Shown here in pieces: positions 6,184 through 6,342 of a stretch of DNA of 6,342 nucleotides. This DNA is from Acidimicrobiia bacterium (GTDB lineage Bacteria > Actinomycetota > Acidimicrobiia > Acidimicrobiales > SZUA-35), in assembly GCA_029857855.1 (NCBI GenBank), contig JAOUGG010000154.1, positions 1-6,342 on the forward strand, written 5' to 3'. The position numbers and the translations under genes were made by a program. Position 1 is the stretch's first letter; each line of letters opens with the position of its first letter. The notes beneath the pieces were generated by a model. That model did not search any database and was not told the origin of the DNA. It saw only the letters and a program-made list of their open reading frames with translations.

Positions 6184-6196
6184 CACCTTTTGCAAC
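6177..6196. repeat. Tandem TTTGCAAC repeat (2 copies, 12-bp period)
   Basis: TTTGCAAC occurs at 6177-6184 and 6189-6196 on the plus strand, with 12 bp between starts. Each contains the palindrome TTGCAA, and the downstream copy supplies the predicted -35. It could be an activator or repressor site, or a duplicated -35. Confidence 0.4.
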
Positions 6197-6225
6197 TTTC
6201 CGCGCGTAAGCGCCCACTCAGAGCG

Positions 6226-6239
6226 AGAACGATTGTTCG
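6226..6239. promoter_or_regulatory. LexA/SOS-box-like inverted repeat
   Basis: On the minus strand CGAAC, four bases, GTTCT matches the Gram-positive/actinobacterial SOS box CGAAC-N4-GTTCG at all but the last position. A T precedes it, as in TCGAAC. It sits about 43 bp upstream of the predicted mraZ -35, directly next to a TAATTT hexamer (minus 6245-6240) that might be a second -10. Function is unproven; it could equally serve a gene to the right of the window. Confidence 0.4.
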
Positions 6240-6309
6240 AAATTACAACGATGTCATGACAATTCGCTGCTCCTCGTTTCGACGGAACACCGCTTGATTA
6301 CTGGGATCT

Positions 6310-6334
6310 CGGCGGGTACGAACCCGCCGGTTCG
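6310..6334. other. Two mutually exclusive hairpins at window edge
   Basis: CGGCGGGT (6310-6317) pairs with ACCCGCCG (6322-6329) around a 4-nt loop, an 8-bp GC-rich stem. The same bases can instead form CGAACC (6319-6324) with GGTTCG (6329-6334) around a 4-nt loop. No U-run follows on either strand inside the window, so an intrinsic terminator is not supported. It may mark the end of an upstream transcript outside the window. Confidence 0.4.
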
Positions 6335-6342
6335 GAGTCGGT

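Larger units (their letters stand above)
6197..6342. other. Upstream intergenic region of the cluster
   Basis: No convincing gene lies here on either strand. Besides the SOS-like box and edge hairpins listed separately, it holds a perfect 10-bp palindrome TGTCATGACA (6252-6261), an isolated GTGGG on the minus strand (6217-6213) out of phase with the MraZ boxes, and a small GCGC/GCGC hairpin with a GTAA loop (plus strand, 6201-6212). The neighbouring gene to the right is not visible. Confidence 0.6.

Noticed and set aside
6294..6322. Plus-strand promoter TTGATT-17-TACGAA pointing out of the window
   Set aside because: The -10 lacks the final T, the element overlaps the edge hairpin, and no downstream gene is visible.
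6310..6329. tRNA T-arm (GGTTCG next to a GC stem)
   Set aside because: Pairing leaves a 4-6 nt loop without the TTCRA pattern in register, and no acceptor, D or anticodon arms or CCA end can be built around it.

Overview
The window is the start of a division and cell wall (dcw) cluster, read entirely on the minus strand. In transcription order, right to left, it holds mraZ, rsmH (mraW), an ftsL-like gene, ftsI (a class B penicillin-binding protein) and murE, which runs off the left edge. High GC, GTG as well as ATG starts, heavy antisense open frames and this gene order point to a high-GC Gram-positive (Actinomycetota). An early-branching class such as Acidimicrobiia is my guess from protein flavour only. 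MurE carries the DNPR signature, so the peptidoglycan is probably of the meso-diaminopimelate type.

Layout: 6055-6342 is the mraZ leader and promoter region. It has a sigma70-like promoter overlapped by 10-bp-phased TGGGN-type boxes (the known MraZ operator pattern), a stem-loop at the expected transcript 5' end, a LexA/SOS-like inverted repeat further upstream, and a pair of competing hairpins at the window edge. mraZ occupies 5629-6054. A 264-bp gap (5365-5628) then holds no convincing protein gene but does hold a 72-nt imperfect hairpin with an alternative fold, a GC hairpin just after mraZ, and a four-codon ORF with a Shine-Dalgarno-like G run just ahead of rsmH. rsmH itself has no clear ribosome-binding site. 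rsmH (4366-5364) is followed by a 124-bp gap with a 7-bp hairpin. ftsL-like (3534-4241) overlaps ftsI (1390-3537) through ATGA, and ftsI overlaps murE through TGATG.

Together the genes encode the cluster's own regulator, a 16S rRNA methyltransferase, a bitopic divisome scaffold protein, the septal transpeptidase and the ligase that adds the third stem-peptide residue. The tight overlaps from ftsL to murE imply translational coupling. The two gaps around rsmH are where extra control could enter. The genes are ordinary dcw genes and I found no undescribed protein system. The points worth a second look are the non-coding mraZ-rsmH region, the SOS-like site in front of the cluster, and the long low-complexity C-terminal tails on FtsL and FtsI.
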